Source: Musa acuminata AAA Group (Eukaryota > Streptophyta > Magnoliopsida > Zingiberales > Musaceae). From it: DNA of 64,000 bases. Shown piece by piece: positions 10,883 through 22,200 of the stretch. The notes under the pieces are model-generated. The model ran no database searches. It was given only the letters and a program-made list of their open reading frames with translations, and was not told where the DNA came from. The stretch covers positions 17,364,501 through 17,428,500 of the forward strand of contig NC_088359.1 of NCBI RefSeq assembly GCF_036884655.1, given 5' to 3'. The translations under genes and the position numbers were made by a program. Every line of letters begins with the position of its first letter. Within the stretch, counting starts at the first letter, position 1.

Positions 10883-12300
10883 GTGCCAATCCAATCTTTC
10901 TACTTTTCCTCCGTGTCCTCTCTCTGTTTCGTTTTGCGCTCCCGTTTTCTTCCTTTCTTCGTAACTACATCACGTGTCGAACATCGAGGCACAGTCACCT
11001 GCTCTCTCTTACTCTCATTCCTTCTTTTTCTTTCCCAAACACAGCTGCCACAGCCGCCGTCGCTGCCGCTGCCACAATCGCAGCCACGACCGCAACTGCG
11101 ATCACAACCGCAGCCCCCTTCCACTGCACTATTTCCTTCTTCCCTTCTCTCGTTCCTACTCTTTCTCTTTCCCAAAAGCAGCTACTGCAGCTACTGCAGC
11201 CACCACCGCTGCCGCAGCTACCGCAGCCAACGTCGCAGCCGCCGCCGGAGTCGCAGCCACGGCCGCAGCCACCACACTCGCAGCCTCTTCTTCCTCCCCT
11301 GCTCATCTTCCTCTCCTTCTTCTCTTCCAACTGCAGCTGCCATCGCCGCAGCCGTAGCCCCTTCTCTTCTTCCTCTCCTTCCCTTCTTCCTTTCTCTTCT
11401 TCTTCCTTTCCTTCTCTTCTTTCCCAGCTGCATGCTGCAGTCGCAGCCTCAGCCACGGCCACAGCCCTTTCTTCCTCCCCTGCTCATCTTCCTCTCCTTC
11501 TTCTCTTCCAACTGCAGCTGCCATCGCCGCAGCCGCAGCCCCTTCTCTTCTTCCTCTCCTTCCCTTCTTCCTTTCTCTTCTTCTTTCCCTGCCACAGCTG
11601 CAGCTGCCACAACCGCAGCCGCAGCTACTTTCTTCCCTTCTCCTCTTCCTTTTCCTTCCTTTCTTCTTCTTCTCTTCTTCTCCTTCCTCCCCTTCTTCTC
11701 CCCGACGTCACCCACACCCTCTCCTCTGTTTCGTCTGCAGGAAACAGAGGTATCACAACCTCTTCCCCTGCTTCCTCTTCCTCTTCTCTTCCTCTTCTTC
11801 TTCTTCTCCTCTTCGAACGCCCCACACATCTCCTCTGTTTCCACCTGCAGGAAACAGAGGTGCTGCAGCCCTAGCTGCTGCCACCTCTCGCTCCTCTCCC
11901 TCTTCCCTCTCTTTTCCCTCTTCTTCTCCTCTTCCCTTTTCCTCCCCAACCCCACACACCTCCTCGCTGCAGCCTTGCCGCAGCTATCCTCTTCTCTTCT
12001 TCTTCTTCTTCTTCTTCTCTTCTCCCTCTTCTTCCTCTCTTCTTCTCCCCACGCCCCACAGCTTCTCGCTGCAGCCCTCGCTGCAGCCACCTCCTCTTCT
12101 TCTTCTTCTCCTTCTTCTTCTTCTCTTCTCCCTCTTCTTCCTCTCTTCTCCCTCCTCTCTTCTTTTCCCTCTTCTTCTTCTTCTTCTTCTTCTCTTCTCC
12201 CTCTTCTTCCTCTCTTCTTCTACCACTCTCCTTCTTGTCCTCACGCCCCACCGCTCTCTCTGTTTCTGGAAGAAACAGAGTGCGTGGGAGGCGGTGGGAT
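10883..12300 (-). other. 1.4 kb homopyrimidine/homopurine block in C 3' LTR
   Basis: Plus strand is almost all C and T (CTT, TTCC, CTCC) with GCAGCC clusters; element sense is purine-rich. Perfect 10 bp inverted repeats (CCTCTGTTTC/GAAACAGAGG) sit at 11723-11750 and 11832-11860, and a third lies near 12258-12280. A 488-residue plus-strand frame (Ser, Leu, Pro) and Arg/Glu-rich minus frames exist only because such DNA lacks stops. Confidence 0.88.
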
Positions 12301-12443
12301 AATACCGAATTTTCGGTTTTCCCTTTTTTTTTTCTTTTTTGCAACTTAGCAGTTTAGTCCTTGTAATTTCTATATTTACATATAGGTCCTCCAATTTACA
12401 TATAAATCTTTATTAATAATTTTTAAAAGCGAGGGATATTACA

Positions 12444-12456
12444 CTCTCCCCCCCTT
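12444..12456 (-). promoter_or_regulatory. Element C polypurine tract
   Basis: Minus strand AAGGGGGGGAGAG directly precedes the LTR start TGTAATATCCC. It is the expected plus-strand DNA primer. Confidence 0.88.
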
Positions 12457-12689
12457 AAAAGAAAATTTAGTCCTCTAAATTGATCATAGCTCAATCGATG
12501 AAAAGATGAGGATTATGATATCTCTATTTCCTCCTCCTACTCTCAAATAATTTCATCAATACAATATAATGACATAATTATCCAAGAGTGACCGAAATAT
12601 TCTCCTCCTTGATCCTCAATAAATGGTAACCCGACCTTCAATCAATTTCTAAAAATACTTGCGCACCCTACAGTTAATCAAACAAGTCG

Positions 12690-12900
12690 TTACTCCAGAA
12701 AATACTCATTTTTGATGGTCACCTAATTCAACTGTCTGTAATCATTACAAAGCCTCAATGTTCCATACATCTTTTTAACTAACACCGGAGCACCCCATGA
12801 TGAAATATTAAGCCAAATAAAATCCTCATTTAATAATCCTTGTAGTTGCTTTTCCAATTCCACTTACTCAAATGATATCTTTCTGTAGAGAGGCTTAGAT
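12690..12900 (-). pseudogene. pol: Reverse transcriptase remnant in element C
   Basis: In two minus-strand frames one reads ISSWGAPVLVKK, then YGTLRLCNDYRQLN, the fingers segment of Ty3/gypsy RT (normally WGAPVLFVKKKDG followed by CIDYRQLN). Upstream sequence resembles the spacer that normally precedes it. Stops and frameshifts abound and no palm with YxDD is visible, so no enzyme can be made. It shows that element C descends from a gypsy element and not from an unrelated repeat. Confidence 0.75.
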
Positions 12901-13320
12901 ATTGGGATTGTCCAAAGGACCAAATCAAAAGCAAGATCACATTTGGAGATAATCCAAGCAAGTCATCCTGGGATACATTAGGCAAAGAGATAAATCATGT
13001 CCCAATACTCTCAAAATAAAAGATCGGCTGATCAAATATACAAAAAGTGATCATTGGTTATATACCAATCCATACTGGTATGATAAGAAGATAGCCAATC
13101 CATACCAAGTATAATATCATAACTCCAAATCTCTAGGAGAACTAAATCAGCAAAAGTTCAAGTTCTCCAATAAGAATCAGACAAGAGGACCAGATTCAAG
13201 TTCGTTATCAAAGAATCTCCAATGATCGTATTTACATATAGCACATAATGTAGTGGTCTAGGTTGAATACCCAAGTGATAGGCAAAATATTCCGAATCAA
13301 ATCATAGATGAGACCCATGG

Positions 13321-13530
13321 TCAAACAAATATTTGCATTCTTTCATAAACCTGAATAATACCTTCGACCACTACTTCAGAAGTTTCATAATCATATTCAG
13401 TGATAGTATACACTCTGACATGGGCTGATGATTTATGAGGCAGTGACTCTTTCTTATTGTTCAAAGGGCAGTCTTTTATTTTATGATCCAACTTTCCACA
13501 AGCAAAATAGACTCCAGTCACCCGAAACAC
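13321..13530 (-). pseudogene. gag: Gag zinc knuckle and start of protease remnant in element C
   Basis: A 69-residue minus-strand frame. FACGKLDHKIKDCP is a CCHC knuckle that has lost its first cysteine (now tyrosine). YTITEYDYETSEVVVEG resembles the linker between gag and protease in chromovirus gypsy elements. The frame ends before the protease active site. It is the clearest coding remnant inside the element and is not a functional gene. Confidence 0.72.
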
Positions 13531-14068
13531 AAATTTGTTTAATAATTTAACTTATAATTCACCCATGATTGAGTCTTTTGTGACGACTTCCCATTCAAAT
13601 CCAAAGGTCTTGACCCTCTTGTTATTACTTTCTGATTCATTTCCAATCATATTTTTATTGCTAAACTTATCCTTATCATTCTTGCCACATATCTCCAAAA
13701 ATTCTTTTCATTGTTGCCAATAATAATCAGCCTCTACTTCCAATATAAGGTAGCAAAAGAAATCTTTCGATCATCAGAACAATTTTGTACATCATATATC
13801 TTCTCTGTTTGCATCATTCATTTTTCTACCACCAATGAAATTAGGTCCACCATGCTTCCGCTGCGCCACTCTGATTGAATATCCCCGATCAATCCTTTCA
13901 TTCCCCTTAATTAATCAGAAACAAATGAAATAGGAGGACCAAATGTCCTCATCATCCTAGATTCATAAAATGCACCAAAGAAAAATTTCCACCAATCACT
14001 AAAGTTCATTAGACCTCAATATATTTTGCATGTCAACATATCAAATATTTCAGTAATCCTCAAACAAT

Positions 14069-14080
14069 GCTCTGATACCA
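14069..14080 (-). promoter_or_regulatory. Element C primer binding site
   Basis: Minus strand TGGTATCAGAGC four bases inside the 5' LTR. It fixes the element on the minus strand. Confidence 0.92.
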
Positions 14081-14773
14081 CCTCTGTTTCCGCCCCTCAA
14101 AAATATCCATGATATTAAAACAATTTTCATCACAGACCAATCCATCCAGGATCCAAACTAACGTTTGAGGACACTGAAAAACATTCAATCAAATTCACAT
14201 CCATAAAACCTGTGCATTTTAAAATCATATATCACATCACTCGATAATTCACATTTATGGCAACCCAAGCCAACTTGACAAACATGAACAACATTTATAA
14301 ATCCACAAGCTAAATAAATTATACAATCAGAACTCCAACTATTCACCACAAGTTCATATCGTCATAAATTAGACTTAACATTCCGAAATTCCAAATAAGA
14401 GAGATCTTCTAACACATTTACACAGTATATCCATTTCGATTCATCGACAACATTTCATTACATACAAAACATACTTATACAACAATATCATAATAACCAC
14501 CCAGACTTGCCCATAATTCTGAATAGCTATCCACTGCCTTAGCCCAAATCAACATCTCGAAGAGTGACAAGCTGACCTGAAAGATTTATATAACAACGGA
14601 GTGAGCCAAAAACGGCTCAGCAAGTGACAAAGCATATTCAGAACAAAAGGAACGGTTTCAAACGAGTAAGGTATCATAATGCAAAGCAGAATACAAGAAT
14701 TCTCCAGGATACCATCTCAATAGATACCAAATCATACGTATCATGTCATTCAAAACATATTTGATCCATAACG

Positions 14774-15075
14774 AATGGGGCATAGAGTAATTGGAACATA
14801 TCAATGGCAGATAGGACATTTCAGAACATATCAGTTCATAGCAAATGGAGCACAGAGTAATTGGAACATATCAATGGCAGATAGGACATTTCAGAACATA
14901 TCTGTTCATAGCAAATGGAGCACAGAGTAATTGGAACATATCAATGGCAGATAGGACATTTCAGAACATATCTGTTCATAGCAAATGGAGCACAGAGTAA
15001 TTGGAACATATCAATGGCAGATAGGACATTTCAGAACATATCTGTTCATAGCAAATGGAGCACAGAGTAATTGGA
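14774..15075 (-). repeat. 70 bp tandem array in C 5' LTR
   Basis: Units start at 14774, 14844, 14914 and 14984, with a partial one at 15054: the same copy number and spacing as the other LTR. Confidence 0.93.
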
Positions 15076-16695
15076 GCATATCAGAAACAAGGGAAACATA
15101 TCGGAGCTTATCAATGGCATATAAAATGTTCCAAAACACATCAACGACATATGGAACATTTCGAAGCAAAATCAACAATGAATGAAGCATTTCAGAGCAT
15201 ATCAAACTCATATGTCGTACAGAAGCTCAAACGTCGTCCTTGACGTTGCAATCATATCATACTTATCCAGAGCATGAACAGAAATAACTCACCAAAACTC
15301 TGGATGTCATATCAAACATATAGAGGGTGTAGTGGGATCACAGACAGAATGTGATTCATCCATTTCTGAATGACCACCAGACAGAAGTCTCCCACGTTTG
15401 GGAGCTCCATCCACCCACGTCTAGGTGAAGTCAGAGGGGGCCGGCAGAGCATCGCAGGCTCTATGCATAACTCCCTTTACCATTTCTGGCAAAGGTTCAC
15501 ATTATCCCACAACACCAGAATACAAGAGGGCAGTTTAAACAATAAGTAGCATAATACGGAAGCACACGCGGAACAACAAAACGTACATGTGCCTTTACGA
15601 GACAATACGATGCAAGCAACAATCTCTCACAAATGTATTCAGTTTTGGAATGAAATGAAGGCAAGAGTTTACAGGGATTCAAAACATTCATACTGAGCTC
15701 AATTCAAAATAGGAAGGTTAGATGAATTCAATATCCAAAGGAATGAAACTGGAATAGGCACATATCAAAAGCAAATGCGGAACAATAGGATATACATGTG
15801 CCTATATGAGTCAATACGATATAGCATAAACGTTACACAACAGTTTTCAAGAATGCAATAATTTTAGGGACAAGAGCATAAAAGAATTCAAAGCAGTAAT
15901 ATAAAGCTCAATTGAATAAGAAAGCTAAAGGGTATCAACTTCCAAAGGAATGAAACCAGAATATGAGAAATCGACCAAAGCTCGATTTCTGGCAGAATAC
16001 AAAAGGCACATTGAACAAATGATTCAAACTATCAATCGTGCTCCAATTTACTCAGAAATAATCATTGGATAATACTTTCAGATAAGACAGGCTTCATATG
16101 AATTGAACTGTCCAACAGAGAGAGTTACAAATAATTTGGTAAGCAAGTGTCATAGAACAAAATCTTTGTTGGCAGAATTCATAATGTCAGATTCAACAGA
16201 TAACTGGGCAGGTGTTTAGATTCCAAATCTTTCAATCCATATATCAAGGAAAGGTCTACGAGTCTAGTTTCCAATGAAATCAGTTTTGAACAAATCAGAG
16301 TTTCCACAAAGACTTATAGGCAGCTCGGTATCAAAAGGTCAGAATCTCAGAAGTTGCACAGATTCGAATCGTTACGTCTAAACAGGAGATATATCAAATG
16401 CAAGGCTAGAACAATTCAAAGTTCCTCATATTCAAAGCAAATGTAGAGATAAAAATGGCAGCGAGGAACGATCAGGATACTTGCAAGAGAAAAGATTAGA
16501 AAGCTTGCAATAGAAAAGGTTAGAACACTTGCAATAAGACATATCAGAGCAATTATAGGAGAAACGATCAGAGAACTTGCAATAAGACATATCAGAGCAA
16601 TTATAGGAGAAACGAACAGGGAACTTGCAATAGAAAGGATCGAAACAAGTGGGAAACTTGCCTTTCAAATATTTTGATCTGAATATCCAAGGAAG

Positions 16696-18110
16696 GTGCC
16701 AATCCAATCTTTCTACTTTTCCTCCGTGTCCTCTCTCTGTTTCGTTTTGCGCTCCCGTTTTCTTCCTTTCTTCGTAACTACATCACGTGTCGAACATCGA
16801 GGCACAGTCACCTGCTCTCTCTTACTCTCATTCCTTCTTTTTCTTTCCCAAACACAGCTGCCACAGCCGCCGTCGCTGCCGCTGCCACAATCGCAGCCAC
16901 GACCGCAACTGCGATCACAACCGCAGCCCCCTTCCACTGCACTATTTCCTTCTTCCCTTCTCTCGTTCCTACTCTTTCTCTTTCCCAAAAGCAGCTACTG
17001 CAGCTACTGCAGCCACCACCGCTGCCGCAGCTACCGCAGCCAACGTCGCAGCCGCCGCCGGAGTCGCAGCCACGGCCGCAGCCACCACACTCGCAGCCTC
17101 TTCTTCCTCCCCTGCTCATCTTCCTCTCCTTCTTCTCTTCCAACTGCAGCTGCCATCGCCGCAGCCGTAGCCCCTTCTCTTCTTCCTCTCCTTCCCTTCT
17201 TCCTTTCTCTTCTTCTTCCTTTCCTTCTCTTCTTTCCCAGCTGCATGCTGCAGTCGCAGCCTCAGCCACGGCCACAGCCCTTTCTTCCTCCCCTGCTCAT
17301 CTTCCTCTCCTTCTTCTCTTCCAACTGCAGCTGCCATCGCCGCAGCCGCAGCCCCTTCTCTTCTTCCTCTCCTTCCCTTCTTCCTTTCTCTTCTTCTTTC
17401 CCTGCCACAGCTGCAGCTGCCACAACCGCAGCCGCAGCTACTTTCTTCCCTTCTCCTCTTCCTTTTCCTTCCTTTCTTCTTCTTCTCTTCTTCTCCTTCC
17501 TCCCCTTCTTCTCCCCGACGTCACCCACACCCTCTCCTCTGTTTCGTCTGCAGGAAACAGAGGTATCACAACCTCTTCCCCTGCTTCCTCTTCCTCTTCT
17601 CTTCCTCTTCTTCTTCTTCTCCTCTTCGAACGCCCCACACATCTCCTCTGTTTCCACCTGCAGGAAACAGAGGTGCTGCAGCCCTAGCTGCTGCCACCTC
17701 TCGCTCCTCTCCCTCTTCCCTCTCTTTTCCCTCTTCTTCTCCTCTTCCCTTTTCCTCCCCAACCCCACACACCTCCTCGCTGCAGCCTTGCCGCAGCTAT
17801 CCTCTTCTCTTCTTCTTCTTCTTCTTCTTCTCTTCTCCCTCTTCTTCCTCTCTTCTTCTCCCCACGCCCCACAGCTTCTCGCTGCAGCCCTCGCTGCAGC
17901 CACCTCCTCTTCTTCTTCTTCTCCTTCTTCTTCTTCTCTTCTCCCTCTTCTTCCTCTCTTCTCCCTCCTCTCTTCTTTTCCCTCTTCTTCTTCTTCTTCT
18001 TCTTCTCTTCTCCCTCTTCTTCCTCTCTTCTTCTACCACTCTCCTTCTTGTCCTCACGCCCCACCGCTCACTCTGTTTCTTGTCCTTCTTGTCCTCACGC
18101 GTGGGAGGCG
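16696..18110 (-). other. Homopyrimidine/homopurine block in C 5' LTR
   Basis: Counterpart of 10883-12300 with hairpins at 17536-17563 and 17645-17673. The 492-residue plus-strand frame is again a composition artefact. Confidence 0.87.
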
Positions 18111-18260
18111 GTGGGATAATACCGAATTTTCGGTTTTCCCTTTTTTTTTTCTTTTTTGCAACTTAGCAGTTTAGTCCTTGTAATTTCTATATTTACATAT
18201 AGGTCCTCCAATTTACATATAAATCTTTATTAATAATTTTTAAAAGCGAGGGATATTACA

Positions 18261-18265
18261 AGGTT
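18261..18265. repeat. Target site duplication of element C, right copy (AGGTT)
   Basis: Pairs with 8268-8272. A2 gag sequence resumes here. Confidence 0.95.
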
Positions 18266-18747
18266 TGTCGGATCTTTGCTAGTTGTCCGTCAATATTCTC
18301 GTAATCTATTGGTCTGAAGCGGATCAACAGTCCTTCTTTGAATTGTTGCCATGAAAGGACTCCATAAGTATGTTCAAACCAATCAAACCACTGTATAGCA
18401 TCCCCTTCAAGATGTATAGCTACAATTTTCACCATAGATGCATCCGCGGTTTTGTGGTACCGAAAATATCGCTCCGCGTGCAAGATCCAACCAATCGGGT
18501 CTCCTTCTTCCCATCTAGGGAAGTCCACCCTTATGCGTGGATAGTTGGGATCGATCATAGAGCCTCCCCTCCCTTGGAACTCATCTCTTCGGGCCTGGTG
18601 CGATTGGGCAAAGCTCTCTCCGTGATATGATTTTTTCGGGCTTAGTAGTCGGCCCAATCTGAGTTCGGTAAAGAGCGTCCGAATCTTATCCTCCATACGC
18701 GCCTCCAAGGCTTCGAATTTAGCATCGATTGCCTCCTTAGATGCCAT
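18261..18747 (-). pseudogene. gag: A2 gag N-terminal half
   Basis: ATG at 18747 gives MASKEAIDAKFEALEARMED, continuing through [20 protein letters not shown] and [19 protein letters not shown] to KIRQT, where element C cuts the frame. The frame itself has no stop, so this copy of gag was probably intact here until C inserted. Element B lies immediately upstream in the leader, two bases before the ATG, and separates the gene from its LTR promoter. Confidence 0.88.
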
Positions 18748-18749
18748 AG

Positions 18750-18754
18750 TATAT
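18750..18754. repeat. Target site duplication of element B, left copy (TATAT)
   Basis: TATAT at 18750-18754 and 24141-24145. Uninterrupted copies have GTATATACC or ATATATGCC at this point. Confidence 0.95.
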
Positions 18755-19192
18755 TGTTAGGACTCTAGCTTGGAGAGTCCTAACTGAGAGGGACATTCAT
18801 GTAAAACTATTAGGACTCTAGCTAGGAGAGTCCTAATTGAGAGGGACATTCTGTTAGGACTCTAACTAGGAGAGTCCTAATTGAGAGAGGCATTCAAGTA
18901 GGAGGTGTTTTCTTAGAAAAGAATTAGGAGTTGTAAGGGAATAGGAGTCTTGACTATGAGTCCTACTAGGAGTTGGTTAGAAGTAAGAGTCTTAAGTAGG
19001 AGTCCTATTAGGAGTTAGGGTTTAGAAACCCTATAAATAGCCATGTATTCCTTCTCTTTTCATAAGCAATAGATGAATCTTTTCTGCAGCCTTTGAGCAG
19101 CAACTTGGAGGGAGGAACCCCTATAGAGTTCCAAGGAGGCTGATCCCCTAAAGAGATCAACCCCAAGTTTAGAATCTGCAAGGGTTCTAACA
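18755..19192 (+). repeat. Element B 5' LTR (438 bp)
   Basis: TGTTAGG to TCTAACA. It contains three 44 bp hairpin units at 18755-18798, 18808-18851 and 18852-18895. Confidence 0.94.
19032..19039 (+). promoter_or_regulatory. TATA box of family A LTR
   Basis: TATAAATA, about 278 bp into the LTR and downstream of the 44 bp repeats. It is conserved in the other family A LTRs (for example 35721-35728 in A3), so it is the likely core promoter. Confidence 0.7.
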
Positions 19193-19194
19193 CT

Positions 19195-19206
19195 TGGTAT
19201 CAAAGC
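19195..19206 (+). promoter_or_regulatory. Element B primer binding site
   Basis: TGGTATCAAAGC, one base different from the TGGTATCAGAGC of the other copies. Confidence 0.9.
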
Positions 19207-20529
19207 AGCGTTCTTGGCATCTCGCTGCCCTTCCACTGCCATCCATCAACCCTCCACAACCGCCCAAAGCAATTCCCACAATTGCTTAAAAGATCGTCGC
19301 CAAATTCCACCATCATCTCCAGCACCGCAGATCATCCTTTGATCTCCCCGTGAATTGCAACAGGTTCTGGTTTCCTACCTTACTGCTGCTGCAATTTAGT
19401 TATCCTTATTCGAAAATCCAAAAAAATAAAAAATATTTCTGTATTGCTGCATAAACCTTTCGTCACAAAGTTTTCATCTCTACGACGAAAGATACATTGC
19501 AGAATTCTAGCCGCATAGCACCATCCGTTTGATCTTGCTACTGTGCTTTTTCTATCCAAATTTCTATGAAATTTTTATGACATCTTTGACACTTCCTAAC
19601 AGCAGATTTCCCATTGGTTTTTTCGAAAAATTCTCAATATAAACTATTGATCTTTTACGTCTAATCTGCTATACTTAAAAATCTGCACTATAAAATTTCA
19701 ACCGCATAGCACTATTTTTTGATCTTGATACTACGTTGTTTCTATCTAAATCTCTACGAAATTTTTATGATAGCTTTGACACTTCCTAATAGTGGATTTC
19801 CCTTTAGTTTCATTAAAAAATTCTCAATATAAACCACTGATCTTTTACGTCCAATCTGCTATACCTAAAAATCTGTGCTATAGAAAATTTCAGCCGCATA
19901 TTGTTGCCTTAACCCATCTATTTGCAATCTTTTTTGAATGAAATTTCTTATACACTTCATAGATCATCTTTGCTTCCATCTAAGATTGATATATTAAGAA
20001 ATTCATCTCTAAAAATGATTTTATGTTGCTGCAAATTTTCGTCGTAGCCCGCTGAAATTTTTGGACGAGAATTCTGCAATCGCAACTTGCACCAATTTCC
20101 TTGCTGTTATACAGCCGAAATTTTCTTTATTAAATTAGATATCCTTGCTGTCATATAAACTGTGATTTTGCTATCAATTCCCTCCTCACTTCTCTCAAGT
20201 TTTTGGTGGAAATTACGTTGAGAAACCGTTGTTTCTTCGACGACAATTCTACTCTTACAAGACAGCACATACTTGCTGCAACTTCCACGGATTTCTGTCA
20301 AACCTTTGCTACCATCTACCACAGATCTAAAACTTTCATCCACAGCCCTAAAACTCTACCAAACCACACCCTCAAACTGCACCCAAAACAGCCACAAAAC
20401 AAGCCTAAATCGTAGCCTACATCCACCGATCCACCAACCCTTTCGACCATCACTTCTCTCAACCTATACATGCCTTTAACCTGACAACAAAAGAGAGATC
20501 TTAACATCATAGATTTGGAGGTATATACT
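19207..20529 (+). other. Element B leader
   Basis: 1.3 kb without a coding signal, homologous to the A1 leader. It includes the diverged direct repeat near 19640-19880. Confidence 0.75.
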
Positions 20530-21537
20530 ATGGCATCTAAGGAGGCAATCGATGCTAAATTCGAAGCCTTGGAGGCGCGAATGGAGGATAAGATTCGGAC
20601 GCTCTTTACCGAACTCAGATTGGGCCGACTACTAAGCCCGAAAAAATCATATCACGGAGAGAGCTTTGCCCAATCGCACCAGGCCCGAAGAGATGAGTTC
20701 CAAGGGAGGGGAGGCTCTATGATCGATCCCAACTATCCATGCATAAGGGTGGACTTCCCTAGATGGGAAGAAGGAGACCCGATTGGTTGGATCTTGCACG
20801 CGGAGCGATATTTTCGGTACCACAAAACCGCGGATGCATCTATGGTGAAAATTGCAGCTATACATCTTGAAGGGGATGCTATACAGTGGTTTGATTGGTT
20901 TGAATATACTTATGGAGTCCTTTCATGGCAACAATTCAAAGAAGGACTGCTGATCCGCTTCAGACCAATAGATTACGAGAATATTGACGGACAACTAGCA
21001 AAGATCCGACAAACCTCCACCATTCAGGAGTACCAAACCAGGTTTGAATGGTTATCTAATCAAACTCTTGATTGGTCTCAAAAACAGCTATTGAGGACCT
21101 TTATTGAGGGCTTGAAGCCGGAGATCCGAGGAAAAGTTAAAGCACGACAACCGTACACGCTTATGGCAGCCATCTCTTTCGCACAACATCAAGAGGAGCA
21201 ATTGAACCATGAAGCTCGAAGGACTAGGGTCACTCCTCAACCAGTAATATTGAAGCCCTTAGCCCCCCCTACTGTTGACCTAGTCCCTGCATCAAAAAGG
21301 TTGACAAGAGAAGAGCTTCAGGAGCGATCTGCGAAGGGGTTATGTTGGCATTGCGACGAGCCGTGGAGCCATGAGCATCGCTGTAGTAAAGGGAGACTTC
21401 TTATGATTGAACCAATAGAAGAAGAGGTCATTGAACATCCAGAAGAGAGCCTTGAACATGAAGAAGAAGATGCAGAAGAAGAGCCACAACCGACCGAAGT
21501 TATGGTACATGCACTAGCCGGGTACTCAAACCCGTAA
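20530..21537 (+). CDS. gag: Element B gag polyprotein
   Basis: The best preserved family A gene: one uninterrupted frame of 335 residues from ATG 20530. Order: short coiled N-terminus (MASKEAIDAKFEALEARMED), capsid core ([48 protein letters not shown]), [18 protein letters not shown], a zinc-knuckle-like [14 protein letters not shown], and an acidic linker ending AGYSNP followed by TAA where A3 and A4 have CAA. In intact relatives gag runs on into protease. Gag would assemble virus-like particles in the cytoplasm. That this frame alone is intact suggests it may still be selected or simply that the insertion is young. Confidence 0.87.
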   Translation: MASKEAIDAKFEALEARMEDKIRTLFTELRLGRLLSPKKSYHGESFAQSHQARRDEFQGRGGSMIDPNYPCIRVDFPRWEEGDPIGWILHAERYFRYHKTADASMVKIAAIHLEGDAIQWFDWFEYTYGVLSWQQFKEGLLIRFRPIDYENIDGQLAKIRQTSTIQEYQTRFEWLSNQTLDWSQKQLLRTFIEGLKPEIRGKVKARQPYTLMAAISFAQHQEEQLNHEARRTRVTPQPVILKPLAPPTVDLVPASKRLTREELQERSAKGLCWHCDEPWSHEHRCSKGRLLMIEPIEEEVIEHPEESLEHEEEDAEEEPQPTEVMVHALAGYSNP

Positions 21538-22200
21538 ACGATGAAAGTTGGAGGCCTTCTCAAACAACAACCGATCACTGTTCTCATTGACACGGGCAGT
21601 TCTAATAACTTTCTAAATAGTAAGGTTTCTAACCAGATGGCCTTACCTATTGAGAATTGCAGTAGGTTTGACGTTAAGGTCGTCGACGGACGGATTTTGA
21701 ATTGTGATCGTAGGCGCCCGCAGGAGAAACTATTGCTATAGGACCAAGAGATAATTGCAGATTTCTTCCTTCACCCTCATGATGATCATGAGGCCGTGCT
21801 CATAATTAAATGGTTGACGACATTATGTGATATTTCTTGGAATTTTATGCAACTAATTATGAAATTTTACAGTAAGGAGAAGCAGGTGATACTGAACGGG
21901 AAACGTGAGGGTGACATAACGACGATTTGCACACAACAAATGAAGAAGGTTTTGCATAAAGCATGCAGTGGCCTTTTGGTACATCTTGAGCAACAAACTA
22001 AGGGAGAGCCAATAGAATTTGAAGATCCAAACCTACTTCCTTTGCTTACTGAATTTTCAGATATATTTGACGAACCGCACAACCTATCTCTTACCAATCA
22101 GCATGATCATTATATAACGATTCTTTCAGGCAAACCTCTAGCAAATACTAGGCCATATTAGTATCTACATCTCCAGAAGGATAAAATAGAAATGATTGTA
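21538..22200 (+). pseudogene. pol: Element B protease and linker
   Basis: [20 protein letters not shown] carries the aspartic protease motif DTG, followed by NNFLNSKV. Stops cut the frame at 21739-21741 (TAG), and again after 22159 in the stretch before RT. Between them is the recognisable spacer EFSDIFDEPHNLSL that leads into RT. Protease would mature Gag-Pol; here it is severed from gag by one TAA and from RT by further stops. Confidence 0.83.

Larger units (their letters stand above)
8273..12443 (-). repeat. Element C 3' LTR (4171 bp)
   Basis: Plus-strand limits TGTCACGCCCC and GGGATATTACA. From left to right it holds unique AT-rich DNA, a 70 bp tandem array (8961 onward), further unique DNA and a C/T-rich block (10883-12290). 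Offset from the right LTR is a constant 5813 bp over most of its length. Observed differences include 9589, 10331 and about 10806, plus the region near 12265. Confidence 0.93.
12457..14068 (-). other. Element C interior, mostly degenerate
   Basis: About 1.6 kb with no long frame. Minus-strand remnants in gypsy order are a gag zinc knuckle near 13500, then protease-like sequence, then RT near 12750. The rest (about 12901-13320 and 13531-14068) is AT-rich and too decayed to assign, though scraps are compatible with gag. Confidence 0.7.
8273..18260 (-). mobile_element. Element C: LTR retrotransposon with 4.2 kb LTRs and degenerate core
   Basis: 9988 bp with LTRs of 4171 and 4176 bp around only 1641 bp of interior. 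The primer site at the right LTR and the polypurine tract at the left LTR put it on the minus strand. The interior has only broken Ty3/gypsy gag and pol remnants, so this is a LARD-like non-autonomous derivative (large LTRs, little coding DNA). The LTRs differ at only a handful of places in what I compared, and the AGGTT duplication is intact, so insertion was recent. It must have used proteins from another element. Confidence 0.93.
14085..18260 (-). repeat. Element C 5' LTR (4176 bp)
   Basis: Nearly identical to 8273-12443. The left end reads TGTTTCCGCCCC instead of TGTCACGCCCC, and near 18070-18100 a local duplication replaces the hairpin found in the other LTR. It ends GGGATATTACA followed by AGGTT. 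Confidence 0.93.

Noticed and set aside
10883..12349. 488-residue plus-strand frame rich in Ser, Leu and Pro, with its 492-residue twin at 16696-18174
   Set aside because: Lies antisense in the element C LTRs in nearly pure C/T DNA, which has few stop codons. Low complexity, no domain, and equally open frames occur on the other strand.
19010..19030. TTAGGGTTT resembling a plant telomere repeat
   Set aside because: Single copies beside the LTR TATA box; no tandem array.
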